Translations under genes and position numbers: made by a program
Notes under the pieces: model-generated
Database searches by the model: none
Told to the model about the DNA's origin: nothing
What the model saw: the letters and a program-made list of their open reading frames with translations, nothing else
Source of the DNA: Candidatus Ruminococcus avistercoris
GTDB taxonomy: Bacteria; Bacillota; Clostridia; Lachnospirales; Lachnospiraceae
Length of the DNA: 64,000 nt
Assembly (NCBI GenBank): GCA_019120315.1
Contig: DWVJ01000028.1
Coordinates: 29,926-93,925 of the forward strand
Reading direction: 5' to 3'
In this document: positions 9,284 to 17,811 of the stretch, in pieces
How the letters are laid out: the number at the start of each line of letters is the position of its first letter
Position numbering within the stretch: the first letter of the stretch is position 1

Positions 9284-9356
9284 GCGCGATTAGCTCAGCT
9301 GGCAGAGCACCTGACTCTTAATCAGGGTGTCCAGGGTTCGAACCCCTGATCGCGCA
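9284..9356 (+). tRNA. tRNA-Lys (anticodon CTT)
   Basis: A 73-base cloverleaf is seen: acceptor GCGCGAT pairs with ATCGCGC, D-stem GCTC/GAGC, anticodon stem CCTGA/TCAGG with loop CTCTTAA (anticodon CTT, lysine AAG), T-stem CAGGG/CCCTG with loop TTCGAAC, and discriminator A. The CCA end is not encoded (TTA follows). It appears to be a single-gene unit with its own promoter. Confidence 0.97.
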
Positions 9357-9464
9357 TTAAAGGCACTGTTTTTGGGGACGAGAAGCCCTGGGGACGGTGT
9401 TTTTATTTTGTCCTTTCCTGCAGCGGCGGGAAGGCGCGCTGATGATGAAAGGGGAATGAGAAAA

Positions 9465-10199
9465 ATGGGGAATGAACTGACGGAAGGTCCGGTGACGAAA
9501 TCCATGCTGCGCTTTGCAGTTCCCATTATTCTGGGAGATCTGCTGCAGCAGTGTTACAATATCGCGGATACGGTGATCGTGGGAAGGTTTCTGGGCGCCG
9601 ATGCTCTGGCTGCGGTGGGATCATCCTTTTCTCTGATGACTTTCCTTACCTCCATCCTGCTGGGGCTGGCCATGGGAAGCGGAACGGTATTTTCCATCCG
9701 CTTCGGTCAGAAGGACAGAAAAGCGCTGAAAGAGTGCGTTCTGGCGTCTTTTGTGCTTCTTTTTGCGGTGACCGTTTTTCTGACGGCGGTGATCTTTGCC
9801 GGGATGTTCGGTATCTTTTTATATAACTTTTTTGCAGCGCTTCTGCGCTCTTTGGGGAATTCTGTTGTGCCGCTGATTTTCCTGGCGGTGTCCGCCGGCC
9901 TGAATATCGGTCTGGATCTGTGGTTTGTAGCCGGTCTGGAATGGGGCGTGGCTGGAGCGGCCGGAGCCACGGTGATATCCCAGTATGTGTCGGGGATCGG
10001 CATTGCCGTCTATACGCGGGTTCGTTTCCCGGAACTGATACGAAAAGAGAAGGGAATCCGTCTCAGAAAAGAACGGATCCGGGAGATTACCGGATTTTCG
10101 GCCCTTACCTGTCTGCAGCAGTCCATCATGAATCTGGGAATCCTGGCGGACGCTTTGGGAACAGGATATTATCTGTTTTGGAAAAAGAAACGACATTAG
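9465..10199 (+). pseudogene. MATE family efflux transporter, internally deleted
   Basis: MATE proteins are 12-helix Na+/H+-coupled drug or metabolite antiporters of about 440-460 residues. This frame (ATG 9465, RBS AAAGGGGA) has an authentic start, TEGPVTKSMLRFAVPIILGDLLQQCYN, but only 244 residues. Compared with what I know of the family, two blocks are missing in frame: about 30 residues between FAGMFG and IFLYNFFAALLRSLGNS (end of TM3 and TM4), and about 180 residues between LQQSIMNLGI and LADALGTGYYLFWKKK, which looks like the true C-terminus. It cannot form a 12-helix transporter and is probably non-functional. It ends 20 bases from the convergent molybdate regulator. Confidence 0.8.
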
Positions 10200-10219
10200 A
10201 CGGCCGGGAGAAAAATTTC

Positions 10220-11176
10220 TTAAAGAAGAGTGCCCGTATCTTTTGTCTGATAATGGTAAAGCTGCTGCAGGCTGTTTTTGAAGGAGTCGCTGCGGACGCA
10301 GTCAATCACTGCCTCAAAAGCAGTTTTGGAAAGATCCCGCCGGCGGAAAATCAGATCCATGGATGCCAGGCCCAGGGGAATGAATTCCAGTTCCGGGAAA
10401 AAGGCGGTATACAGACTTGTGCACAGGCAGGCGTCGGCGGATTTGGCTGATACGGCTCCTGCAGCCGACATGCCCGACATGTATTCTTTGTCGTAGCCGG
10501 CAATGGAAGAAGGATCCAGGTGGCGGGCGCTCAGAAATTCGTCCAGCATCATGCGGATACTGCTTCCCTTTTCCCGGTTGGCGATTCTCACCGTGCCCTT
10601 CGTCAGGTCTTCCAGGGTGTGCAGATGAAAGGGATTGCCGGGAGCAGTCAGAATCCCTTCCGTGTAACGTCCGATGTGTAAAACAGCGGCGGGCGTACCG
10701 GGCAGAAACGGTGCAGCCTGCCGGTATACTGTCTGCAGATCGGCAGTATGGGAAAAGGTGGCCAGAGCTAGATGTATTTTTTCGAAATAAAGCGAATAGA
10801 GACTGTTGTACGTATTTGTATAGGAATGCAGCAGAGGAACCGGATGGGGCGTCAGCTCCATCTGGTTTTTTATCAGCTCCACCACGGAAGAATCCTGTCC
10901 CCCCACGATCAGACCGCTGGCGTTGGACAGGTAATCCATTTTCAGCACGGAGTCGGGAAACTCTGTTTCCGGCTGGCCGGTGGGCGGCAGGGGAGCGGAT
11001 GCGCCAAAGGAGGAGGGGATCGCATTCGTATACTGATCCAGCTGTGCCTGGCTGATCCGGAACTGTTTTCCGATTTTGACGGAAGACAGTTCTCCTCTTT
11101 TGATCAGTTCATAAACAGTCGTCTTTTTTATTTTCAGATAATCGGCCACTTCCTGAGCCGTGTACATTTTTTCCAT
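10220..11176 (-). CDS. Molybdate-type regulator: excisionase-like HTH fused to periplasmic-binding-like domain
   Basis: The 318-residue protein starts at ATG 11176 (RBS AAGGAAGG); the longer frame upstream has no support. Residues 1-50 form an excisionase/MerR-like winged helix (YTAQEVADYLKIKKTTVYELIKRGEL). The remainder (about 80-300) resembles a substrate-binding domain of the PBP-like class (GLIVGGQDSSVVELI, RIANREKGSSIRMMLDEFL, AYDKEY-type region GYDKEYMSGMSAAGAVSAKSADACL). This architecture is found in one-component regulators that sense molybdate or a related anion. It is divergent from modABC, so it most likely controls that operon in response to the same ligand. Whether it activates or represses is unknown. 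Confidence 0.82.
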   Translation of the reverse strand: MEKMYTAQEVADYLKIKKTTVYELIKRGELSSVKIGKQFRISQAQLDQYTNAIPSSFGASAPLPPTGQPETEFPDSVLKMDYLSNASGLIVGGQDSSVVELIKNQMELTPHPVPLLHSYTNTYNSLYSLYFEKIHLALATFSHTADLQTVYRQAAPFLPGTPAAVLHIGRYTEGILTAPGNPFHLHTLEDLTKGTVRIANREKGSSIRMMLDEFLSARHLDPSSIAGYDKEYMSGMSAAGAVSAKSADACLCTSLYTAFFPELEFIPLGLASMDLIFRRRDLSKTAFEAVIDCVRSDSFKNSLQQLYHYQTKDTGTLL

Positions 11177-11263
11177 GAAAAACCTTCCTTTGATTTGTAT
11201 TTCCTTGTTTTCAGCGTAACAAGAAAAAAAACAACAGTCAAGTTTCTTTTTCGACATAGAACA

Positions 11264-11293
11264 TTGACAAAAATAATAAAAATAGATTAAAAT
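11264..11293 (+). promoter_or_regulatory. Promoter of the modABC operon
   Basis: TTGACA (11264-11269), 18 bases, then TAAAAT (11288-11293), followed about 40 bases later by modA. It lies in the 158-base divergent region shared with the regulator gene, the natural site for an operator, although I see no clear long dyad. Confidence 0.65.
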
Positions 11294-11334
11294 AAACGAA
11301 ACATCACTAAACAGAAAAAGACGGAGGAAACAAG

Positions 11335-12156
11335 ATGAAAAGGAAAATCTTAGCGATGATTCTCGCGCTGACGATGGCGGGAACGCTGCTGGCCGGATGT
11401 CAGAGCAGCTCCGGCGGCACACAGAATGAGGCGGAGACGCCAGAGGAACCGGTGGAGCTGTATGTATTTATTGCCGCCAGCTTAAGCAATGCCATGGAAG
11501 AGTTGAAAACCATGTACCAGGAAGAAAATCCCAATGTGGATATCAAGTATAATGCGGACAGCTCCGGAACACTGCAGACCCAGATTGAGGAAGGGGCGCA
11601 GTGCGATATCTTTTTCTCGGCGGCGCTGCAGCAGATGGACGCCCTGGCAGAAGGCGGATATGTGCAGGAATCGGATGTGACCGATTTGCTGGAAAATAAA
11701 GTAGTGTTGATCAAGCCGGTGGGCGGCGAGACTTCGGTGACCGGATTCTCCGATATTACCAATGCGGCCAATCTGGCGCTGGCAGGCGAGGACGTCCCGG
11801 TGGGACAGTATGCAAGGAAGATTTTTGACAATCTGGGTATCACGGATCAGGTGATGGCTATGGAAATCAATGAGGGGGCCAATGTGACGGCAGTGCTGAC
11901 TGCGGTGGCGGAGCACAGCAATGAGGTCGGAATCGTCTATTCCACAGACGCAGCATCCATGCCCGACGATGTGGAAGTGATCGCTCAGGCTACGGAAGAG
12001 GAAGTGGGCGAAGCCGTCATCTACCCGGTGGGACTGGTGAAGGATGAACAGGCCACAGAAGCGCAGACAGAGGCGGCAAAGGATTTTTATGAATATCTCC
12101 AGTCTGATGAAGCTGCGGCGGTCTTTGAAACATACGGCTTTGCCGTGGGTCAGTAA
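11335..12156 (+). CDS. modA: Molybdate ABC transporter substrate-binding lipoprotein
   Basis: ModA binds molybdate (or tungstate) outside the membrane and delivers it to ModB. The 273-residue protein has a signal peptide with the lipobox LLAGC (Cys22), then VELYVFIAASLSNAMEEL, matching the ModA start that supplies an anion-contacting Ser. SSGTLQTQIEEGAQCDIFFSAA and the later GANVTAVLTAVAEHSNEVGIVYSTDA are typical. RBS GGAGGAAACAAG precedes the ATG. First gene of a modA-modB-modC-molbindin run. Confidence 0.94.
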   Translation: MKRKILAMILALTMAGTLLAGCQSSSGGTQNEAETPEEPVELYVFIAASLSNAMEELKTMYQEENPNVDIKYNADSSGTLQTQIEEGAQCDIFFSAALQQMDALAEGGYVQESDVTDLLENKVVLIKPVGGETSVTGFSDITNAANLALAGEDVPVGQYARKIFDNLGITDQVMAMEINEGANVTAVLTAVAEHSNEVGIVYSTDAASMPDDVEVIAQATEEEVGEAVIYPVGLVKDEQATEAQTEAAKDFYEYLQSDEAAAVFETYGFAVGQ

Positions 12157-12243
12157 AGGCAGAACCAGAGGGCGGGAGTTGAAAAACTTCCGCTTTTTCT
12201 ATATAATGAATATCACTTTGGAGGAAAGGAAAGCGATCTGCTT

Positions 12244-12945
12244 ATGATGGAAATCATTCAGAATATTGACTGGAGTCCGCTGTGGATTTCTCTGAAAACA
12301 GGATTTGTGGCCACGGTGGCGGCTTTCTTTACGGGGATTTTGGCGGCGCGGCTGGTGATGCGGCTGGGCGATAAGGCCAAATGGATTGCCGACGGTTTCC
12401 TGACGCTTCCGTTGGTTCTGCCGCCGACGGTGGCTGGCTTTCTTCTCCTTTTGCTGTTTAGTCTGCGAAGACCCTTCGGGAAGTTTTTGCTGGTCAATTT
12501 CGACATCAAGATCGTCCAGACCTGGCCGGGCTGTGTGATTGCGGCGGCGGTGATTGCCTTTCCGCTGATGTACCGCAACGCCAGGGCGGCCTTTGAGCAG
12601 GTGGATATCAATATGATTTATGCCGGACGCACATTGGGGCTGTCGGAGAGCCGGATTTTCTGGAAAATCATTATGCCGCTGGCGGCGCCGGGAATTGCTT
12701 CCGGAACTGTGCTGGCATTTGCAAGAGCGCTGGGAGAGTACGGAGCCACCTCCATGCTGGCGGGCAATATTCTGGGGAAGACCAGAACCATTTCCGTGGC
12801 CATCGCTTCGGAGACGGCTGCTGGGAATTACGATGTGGCCGGATTCTGGGTAGTGGTGATTGTGGCGGTATCTTTCTTCATTGTGGTGGCGATCAATATG
12901 ACTTCCCAAAGAGGTATGGGAAGACGGATGAAGAGGTGGAAATAA
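12244..12945 (+). CDS. modB: Molybdate ABC transporter permease
   Basis: ModB forms the homodimeric membrane channel of the molybdate importer. The 233-residue protein has about five to six membrane helices and the EAA-loop that contacts ModC (AGRTLGLSESRIFWKIIMPLAAPGI). It also has the conserved ALGEYGATSMLAGNI stretch, which is characteristic of ModB. It follows modA by 87 bases. Its stop codon overlaps the modC start. Confidence 0.95.
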   Translation: MMEIIQNIDWSPLWISLKTGFVATVAAFFTGILAARLVMRLGDKAKWIADGFLTLPLVLPPTVAGFLLLLLFSLRRPFGKFLLVNFDIKIVQTWPGCVIAAAVIAFPLMYRNARAAFEQVDINMIYAGRTLGLSESRIFWKIIMPLAAPGIASGTVLAFARALGEYGATSMLAGNILGKTRTISVAIASETAAGNYDVAGFWVVVIVAVSFFIVVAINMTSQRGMGRRMKRWK

Positions 12946-13997
12946 TGGCGCTGGAAGTGGATATCAGAAAAAAATTTTCCGGATTTACGCTGGATGTTTC
13001 CTTCCGGTCGGAGGGCGGCTGTATGGGAATCCTGGGCGCTTCCGGCTGCGGAAAAAGCATGACGCTGAAATGTATCGCCGGGATTGAAAAGCCGGATGAG
13101 GGACGGATCGTGCTGGACGGCAAAGTGCTTTTTGATTCGGAAAAAAGGATCGATCTAAAGCCTCAGAGACGAAACGTGGGGTATCTTTTTCAGAATTATG
13201 CTCTGTTTCCCAATATGACGGTGGAAGAAAATATCGGAATCGGCATGAAAGAAAAGAAAGAGCAGAGAAAGATGCTGGCGGCAAAACAGATAGAAAGGTT
13301 TCAGCTGCAGGGTCTGGAGAAGCGGTATCCCTTCGAACTGTCAGGCGGTCAGCAGCAGCGGGTGGCGCTGGCGCGGATCTTAAGCTGCAGTCCGGATATC
13401 ATCATGCTGGACGAACCGTTCTCAGCCCTGGACGGTTATCTGAAAGATACGCTGCAGCTGGAGATGCAGGAGGTTCTGGCCGGATACGGGAAAGATGTCC
13501 TTTTCGTCTCTCACAGCCGGGATGAGATCTTTAAATTCTGCAGCCGAATGTGTCTGATCTCCGGAGGCAGCAGTATGCTGGTAGGGGATACCAGGGAGAT
13601 TTTTTCCCGCCCCGGCACCCTGGAAGCGGCCAGACTGACCGGATGCAAGAACTTTTCGGCCGTTGAGAAACTAAGCGACTATGAGCTGTATGCCTCCGAC
13701 TGGAATTTCCGCATGAAAACGGCGGAAAGGATCGGCGATGATATCCGTTATGTGGCGGTGCGGGGGCACTGGCTGATTCCATCCTGGGAAAAAGGTCAGG
13801 AAAATACCATGGCCATAGAGGAGGCCGGTTATACGGAGACGCCTTTCGAGAAGCAGTATCTCTTTGTCAACAGGGAAGGGGAAAATAATAGCCGGATCTG
13901 GTGGATGGTGAACAAAAAAGATTTTATCGACGGCGATCTGGGAGGACTGCCGCCTTATATGATTTTTCCGAAGGAGCACATTATGCTGCTTCGTTAA
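12945..13997 (+). CDS. modC: Molybdate ABC transporter ATP-binding protein
   Basis: ModC powers molybdate import. ATG 12945 overlaps the modB TAA by one base and has RBS AAGAGGTGG; the GTG at 12936 in the track is less likely. The protein has 350 residues: Walker A GASGCGKSM, Q-loop YLFQNYALFPNM, signature LSGGQQQRVALAR, Walker B IIMLDEPFSALD and the switch His (VSHSRDEI). The last 120 residues form an accessory domain after the ATPase core. A separate molbindin gene follows, so part of the TOBE-type oxyanion binding may be supplied in trans. Confidence 0.95.
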   Translation: MALEVDIRKKFSGFTLDVSFRSEGGCMGILGASGCGKSMTLKCIAGIEKPDEGRIVLDGKVLFDSEKRIDLKPQRRNVGYLFQNYALFPNMTVEENIGIGMKEKKEQRKMLAAKQIERFQLQGLEKRYPFELSGGQQQRVALARILSCSPDIIMLDEPFSALDGYLKDTLQLEMQEVLAGYGKDVLFVSHSRDEIFKFCSRMCLISGGSSMLVGDTREIFSRPGTLEAARLTGCKNFSAVEKLSDYELYASDWNFRMKTAERIGDDIRYVAVRGHWLIPSWEKGQENTMAIEEAGYTETPFEKQYLFVNREGENNSRIWWMVNKKDFIDGDLGGLPPYMIFPKEHIMLLR

Positions 13998-14043
13998 AAT
14001 AAAACGTACCTGATGGTAAAAGGAAAAAGAAAGGAAGACAGCG

Positions 14044-14253
14044 ATGAAAATCAGTGCAAGAAATCAGTTCAAAGGAAAGGTGCTCAGTGTTCAGGAAGGG
14101 GCGGTAAACGGTATTGTACGGATCGATATCGGCGGAGGAAACGTGATGTCCGCCACCATCTCCATGGCAGCCATCAAAGAGCTGGGGCTGGAGGAAGGAA
14201 AAGACGCCTACGCCATCGTGAAGGCCACCTCTGTGATGGTCGGTGTGGACTGA
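14044..14253 (+). CDS. Molbindin (single TOBE domain, molybdate binding)
   Basis: A 69-residue single TOBE/Mop domain: MKISARNQFKGKVLSVQEGAVNG...VSATISMAAIKELGLEEGKDAYAIVKATSVMV. Such proteins assemble into hexamers that store or buffer molybdate in the cytoplasm. The ATG has RBS AAGGAAGACAGCG. It closes the mod operon and is followed directly by a strong terminator, so its production should track molybdate uptake. Close to full match in length with known Mop proteins. Confidence 0.93.
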   Translation: MKISARNQFKGKVLSVQEGAVNGIVRIDIGGGNVMSATISMAAIKELGLEEGKDAYAIVKATSVMVGVD

Positions 14254-14262
14254 AAAGAAAGG

Positions 14263-14301
14263 AAAAACGCCGCGCCGGGGAAAACCCGGATGCGGCGTTT
14301 T
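14263..14301 (+). terminator. Bidirectional intrinsic terminator after the mod operon
   Basis: AAAACGCCGC pairs with GCGGCGTTTT, with an inner CCGGG/CCCGG stem. T runs occur at the end on both strands, so it can serve both the mod operon and the convergent Smr-like gene. Confidence 0.9.
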
Positions 14302-14334
14302 TCATGAGGTGAAATACGCATGGACGTATAGAAA

Positions 14335-14586
14335 TCAATAATCTTTTAATACCAGTTCGGTAATGCCTTCGTTCCATCCGTCCTCCACCCTTATGATTTT
14401 CGGGTGAGACTCCGGCTGGTAGTCATCGTAAATCATATCGCGGATATCGGTGCTGTTGTCAATACCGTGAACCAGCCGCAGGCGGAAAATGGAGGATGAA
14501 GCTTTTTCTAATTCCTGGTCGATCGTCTGCTTTACCTCTTCCGGCTTCATGCCCTGAAGATACAGTTCAATTATGCCTTGTGTCAT
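14335..14586 (-). CDS. Small Smr-like domain protein, 83 aa
   Basis: The protein reads as a lone, trimmed Smr-type fold: GIIELYLQGMKPEEVKQTIDQELEKA (equivalent to the LDLHG helix region), then LRLVHGIDNSTDIRDMIYDDY (the HGxG-like turn is altered to HGID) and the final strand GITELVLKDY. Smr domains bind or nick nucleic acids, but the altered glycine turn makes activity uncertain. ATG 14586 is preferred (GGGGAGG at 8 bases) over the GTG at 14595. It is a single gene convergent with the mod operon. The family assignment is by pattern only. Confidence 0.6.
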   Translation of the reverse strand: MTQGIIELYLQGMKPEEVKQTIDQELEKASSSIFRLRLVHGIDNSTDIRDMIYDDYQPESHPKIIRVEDGWNEGITELVLKDY

Positions 14587-14676
14587 AATATGCACCTCCC
14601 CTTGAAGAATTTTATTACTATGCAGACATTATACCATTATATTTTGAAAATTGCATCAAATTTTTTGGGAATTTCT

Positions 14677-16116
14677 TTAATTTCGTCTCCAGGTGGAGGG
14701 GGCAAAGAGGATCAGCAGAGGAAAGAGTTCCAGCCGTCCTGCCAGCATATCAAATATCAGCACGCACTTGGAGAAAGGAGAAAACAGATGGAAGTTTTCC
14801 ACGGGGCCCACCTGATCCAGTCCCGGGCCAATATTGTTCAGCGTAGCGGCCACCGCCGAAAAATTTGTGGTGAAGCTGTAATCGTCCAGACTGATCAGAA
14901 GCACGGAGAAGGCAGTGATCAACATATAGGCGATGAGAAAGATATTGACGGCCCGCACTGTCTCATGGGCGACCGGATGGCCGTCCATCTTGATCTTTTT
15001 GATTCCCCGGGGATGGGCAAAGGAGAAAAGCTCCTTTTTCACCGTTTTTGCCATGATCAGGAGGCGGGATACCTTGATGCCGCCTCCGGTGCTCCCGGCG
15101 CAGGCTCCTGTAAACATCAGAATCAGCAGCAGGGTTTTGGACAGCTGAGGCCAGAGGTCAAAATCTGTCGTGGCATATCCGGTGGTGGTGATGATGGATC
15201 CCACCTGAAAGGCCGCGTGACGCAGCGCCTCGCCCAGAGTGGGAAAAAAGCTGCGGATGTTCCAGGTCATGATCAGGATGGAGGCTCCGATGATCCCAAG
15301 GTAAGCTTTCAGTTCCTCGGAGCGGAAAGCCTGACGGAATTTCCGGCAGAGGATCAGGTAGTAGATATTGAAATTAACGCCGAACAAGATCATAAAAACG
15401 GTTACGATCACCTGCAGATGAGGGGCATAGCCGGCCATGCTGTCGTTTTTGATACCGAATCCTCCGGTGCCGGCGGCGCCGAAAGAGATGCAGAAAGCGT
15501 CAAAGACGGGCATCTTTCCGACGACCAGCAGGATGATCTGAAGCAAAGTCATGGCGGTATAGATTCCATACAGGATCATGGCGGTTTCCCGGACGCGGGG
15601 CACCAGCTTTTCCACGGAAGGGCCCGGGCTTTCCGCCTTCATCAGATACATCCGGTGTCCGCCGGCCATGGGAAGAACAGCCAGGATGAAAACCAGGATG
15701 CCCATGCCGCCGATCCAGTGGGTAAAGCTGCGCCAGAACAGGATGCAGTGAGTGAGCGCTTCCACATCTGTCAAAATGCTGGAGCCGGTGGTGGTGAAAC
15801 CGGAGACAGCCTCAAAAAGAGCGTCTTCCACCGCCGGAATCTCACCGCTGATAAGAAAAGGCAATGCGCCGAATATACTCAGCAGGATCCAGCTCAGCGA
15901 CACAGAGAGAAATCCTTCCTTCATGTAAAATACTGTACTGGATGGTCTGCGGTGGCTGAGCAGAAAGCCGAAAGCCAGACATAGCAAAATGGTGATGACA
16001 AAGGAAAAGCCGGAACTTTCCCGGTAAATCACAGCCACCAGGCAGGGAAGCAGCATAAGCGCCGCTTCGAATTTCAGAACGCTTCCTAAAATATAACGGA
16101 TAATCGATATATTCAT
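14677..16116 (-). CDS. trkH: Potassium uptake protein TrkH family
   Basis: This is the membrane channel subunit of the Trk/Ktr potassium system, 479 residues from ATG 16116 (RBS TAGGAGGAG). It shows repeated M1-P-M2 units with selectivity-filter glycines: VSGFTTTGSSIL, FGAAGTGGFGIKN, ITTTGYATTDF and ATLNNIGPGLD. Typical TrkH features GGMGILVFILAVLPMAGGHRMYLMKAESPGP are present. It lies 13 bases after trkA, so the ring-forming regulator and channel are made together from a promoter upstream of trkA. Confidence 0.96.
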   Translation of the reverse strand: MNISIIRYILGSVLKFEAALMLLPCLVAVIYRESSGFSFVITILLCLAFGFLLSHRRPSSTVFYMKEGFLSVSLSWILLSIFGALPFLISGEIPAVEDALFEAVSGFTTTGSSILTDVEALTHCILFWRSFTHWIGGMGILVFILAVLPMAGGHRMYLMKAESPGPSVEKLVPRVRETAMILYGIYTAMTLLQIILLVVGKMPVFDAFCISFGAAGTGGFGIKNDSMAGYAPHLQVIVTVFMILFGVNFNIYYLILCRKFRQAFRSEELKAYLGIIGASILIMTWNIRSFFPTLGEALRHAAFQVGSIITTTGYATTDFDLWPQLSKTLLLILMFTGACAGSTGGGIKVSRLLIMAKTVKKELFSFAHPRGIKKIKMDGHPVAHETVRAVNIFLIAYMLITAFSVLLISLDDYSFTTNFSAVAATLNNIGPGLDQVGPVENFHLFSPFSKCVLIFDMLAGRLELFPLLILFAPSTWRRN

Positions 16117-16129
16117 GACAGATCTCCTC

Positions 16130-17491
16130 CTACGGCGCCAGGATATCCCGGGCATCTTTCAGGCCAAGGACGGTGGTGACCACGATGATAGTGTCTCCTG
16201 GCAAAATGACATCCTGTCCGCTGGGGGTGATCATGCGGTTATCACGGATGATGCTGCAGACCAGCAGATTTTTTCGAAGGTTTAGCTGCTCCAGAGGAAC
16301 GCCGGTGATTTTTGATTCCTTCTGGATGTTAAACTCCAAAGCCTCCACCCGGTCGTCAAACATCCGGTACAGCGTTTCGATGTTGCTGTCCAGGGAATTC
16401 TGAGTGGCGCGGACATACTGCAGGATCTTTTCCGAGGTCAGATACCGCGGATAGACCACGCTGTCCAGATCCAGATTGTGAATCACTTCGTTCAGCTGCA
16501 AACGGTTGATTTTGGTGATCACCTTTGACTTTACTTTCTTTTTGGCGAACAGCGAAAGCAGGATATTTTCTTCATCAAAATTGGTGAGAGCCACAAAGGA
16601 GTCCATCTTGCCGATCCGTTCTTCGTAGAGCAGATCTTCATCGCTGCCGTCTCCGTTTACGATGACGGCGTCCGGGAGCAGCACGCTTAATTCCTCGCAG
16701 CGGCGGGGGTTGCTCTCGATAATTTTGACGGAAATGCCCAGCTTCAAAAGCATATCCGCCAGGTAGAGAGAAATCCTTCCTCCGCCGATCAGCATGGCGT
16801 TTTTGACCCGGCCGGTTTTGACCTGAATCCGTTTGAAAAATTCCACAGCCGTCTGCCTGGAAGAGATGAGAGATACCACATCGGCCGTCTGCAGGACGAA
16901 ATCGCCGGAGGGAATGATCACTTCATTGTTTCGCTCCACGGCGCAAATCAACAGATCGTCGATGAGACGGAAAGGAATGTCTTTTACCGCCATCTGATCC
17001 AACAGGGATCCCTCCCGGATGCGGAAACGCAGCATTTCTGCATGGCCTTTGGAAAAGGCGTCGATGGACAGGGCGTTAGGGAAGCATAAAAGCTGGGATA
17101 TGGCTCTGGCGGCCATCAGATCCGGATTGATGATCATGGAAAGCCCCAGCTCCTTTAACAGAAAATCCTGTTCCTGACTGTAGATAGGATTGCGAACCCG
17201 GGCGATCGTCTGGCATTTTCCTGTTTTTTTCGCCACGACACAGCACAGAAGATTCAGTTCGTCTGACTCGGTAACGGCGATCAGCAGATCCGCCTCCTCG
17301 ATGCCGGCTTCCGCCAGTGTATTATAGCTGGCGCAGTTTCCGGTGATTCCCATAACATCGTAAGAAGAGACCATCCTTCTTACGATGGCCTCGTCGGTGT
17401 CAATGATGCAGATATCATTGTCTTCTTCCTGACTTAACTGGGCGGTGAGGACATGGCCTACTTTGCCGCAGCCTGCGATGATTATATTCAT
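16130..17491 (-). CDS. trkA: Trk system potassium transport regulator TrkA
   Basis: TrkA is the cytoplasmic NAD(H)/nucleotide-binding ring that gates TrkH. The 453-residue protein begins MNIIIAGCGKVGHVLTAQL, a Rossmann GxGxxG nucleotide site. It has a second RCK unit with NAMLIGGGRISLYLADMLLK and two TrkA_C domains (about 140-220 and 370-450). Start ATG 17491 has RBS AAAGGAATT; the upstream extension in the track is unsupported. No c-di-AMP riboswitch was recognised in the leader. Confidence 0.95.
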   Translation of the reverse strand: MNIIIAGCGKVGHVLTAQLSQEEDNDICIIDTDEAIVRRMVSSYDVMGITGNCASYNTLAEAGIEEADLLIAVTESDELNLLCCVVAKKTGKCQTIARVRNPIYSQEQDFLLKELGLSMIINPDLMAARAISQLLCFPNALSIDAFSKGHAEMLRFRIREGSLLDQMAVKDIPFRLIDDLLICAVERNNEVIIPSGDFVLQTADVVSLISSRQTAVEFFKRIQVKTGRVKNAMLIGGGRISLYLADMLLKLGISVKIIESNPRRCEELSVLLPDAVIVNGDGSDEDLLYEERIGKMDSFVALTNFDEENILLSLFAKKKVKSKVITKINRLQLNEVIHNLDLDSVVYPRYLTSEKILQYVRATQNSLDSNIETLYRMFDDRVEALEFNIQKESKITGVPLEQLNLRKNLLVCSIIRDNRMITPSGQDVILPGDTIIVVTTVLGLKDARDILAP

Positions 17492-17539
17492 AACATAATT
17501 CCTTTTTTCATTTTGGTGTATGACAGCATTTTTATTATA

Positions 17540-17567
17540 ATTATAACACCAGAAGAAAAACAGGCAA
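17540..17567 (-). promoter_or_regulatory. Promoter of the trkA-trkH operon
   Basis: On the minus strand TTGCCT (17567-17562), 16 bases, then a perfect TATAAT (17545-17540) with an upstream TGT extended -10. It lies about 50 bases before the trkA start. Confidence 0.7.
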
Positions 17568-17590
17568 TGGCTTTTGGAAAAATAAGACGA

Positions 17591-17627
17591 AAAAAGGCAG
17601 GCTGTAAAGAACAGCGCTGCCTTTTCC
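17591..17627 (+). terminator. Orphan hairpin in the trkA / Cys-rich gene divergent region
   Basis: AAAAGGCAG-GCTGT and ACAGC-CTGCCTTTT form a strong stem with symmetrical A/T flanks. It sits between two divergent genes, so no upstream gene needs termination. It could insulate the two promoters, be the remnant of a lost gene, or be part of a leader for the 17812 gene. Apart from it and the trkA promoter I see nothing in 17492-17811. Confidence 0.5.
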
Positions 17628-17811
17628 CGTTTTAATGAGGGGGGAGATAGTGAGTGGTTAATCAACTATCCGAGATCTATAATAACGAAAAAATGTGAGG
17701 AAGTTGTGTTTTTTCTCTGAAAGAAATATGAAATTTCTAAAGAGAAAATGAACTTGCAGGATGAAACCCTGGTGTGATACCATATTAAAAAAGTACGGGA
17801 GGATGAAAAAA

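Noticed and set aside
9327-9464. MATE N-terminal extension from the track
   Set aside because: It begins inside tRNA-Lys and has no RBS; the family start is at 9465.
11177-11334. Moco riboswitch upstream of modA
   Set aside because: The 158-base gap is too short and too AT-rich to hold the aptamer, and no conserved core was recognised.
17492-17811. c-di-AMP (ydaO) riboswitch upstream of the potassium genes
   Set aside because: The conserved ydaO core elements could not be found; only a promoter and a hairpin are seen.
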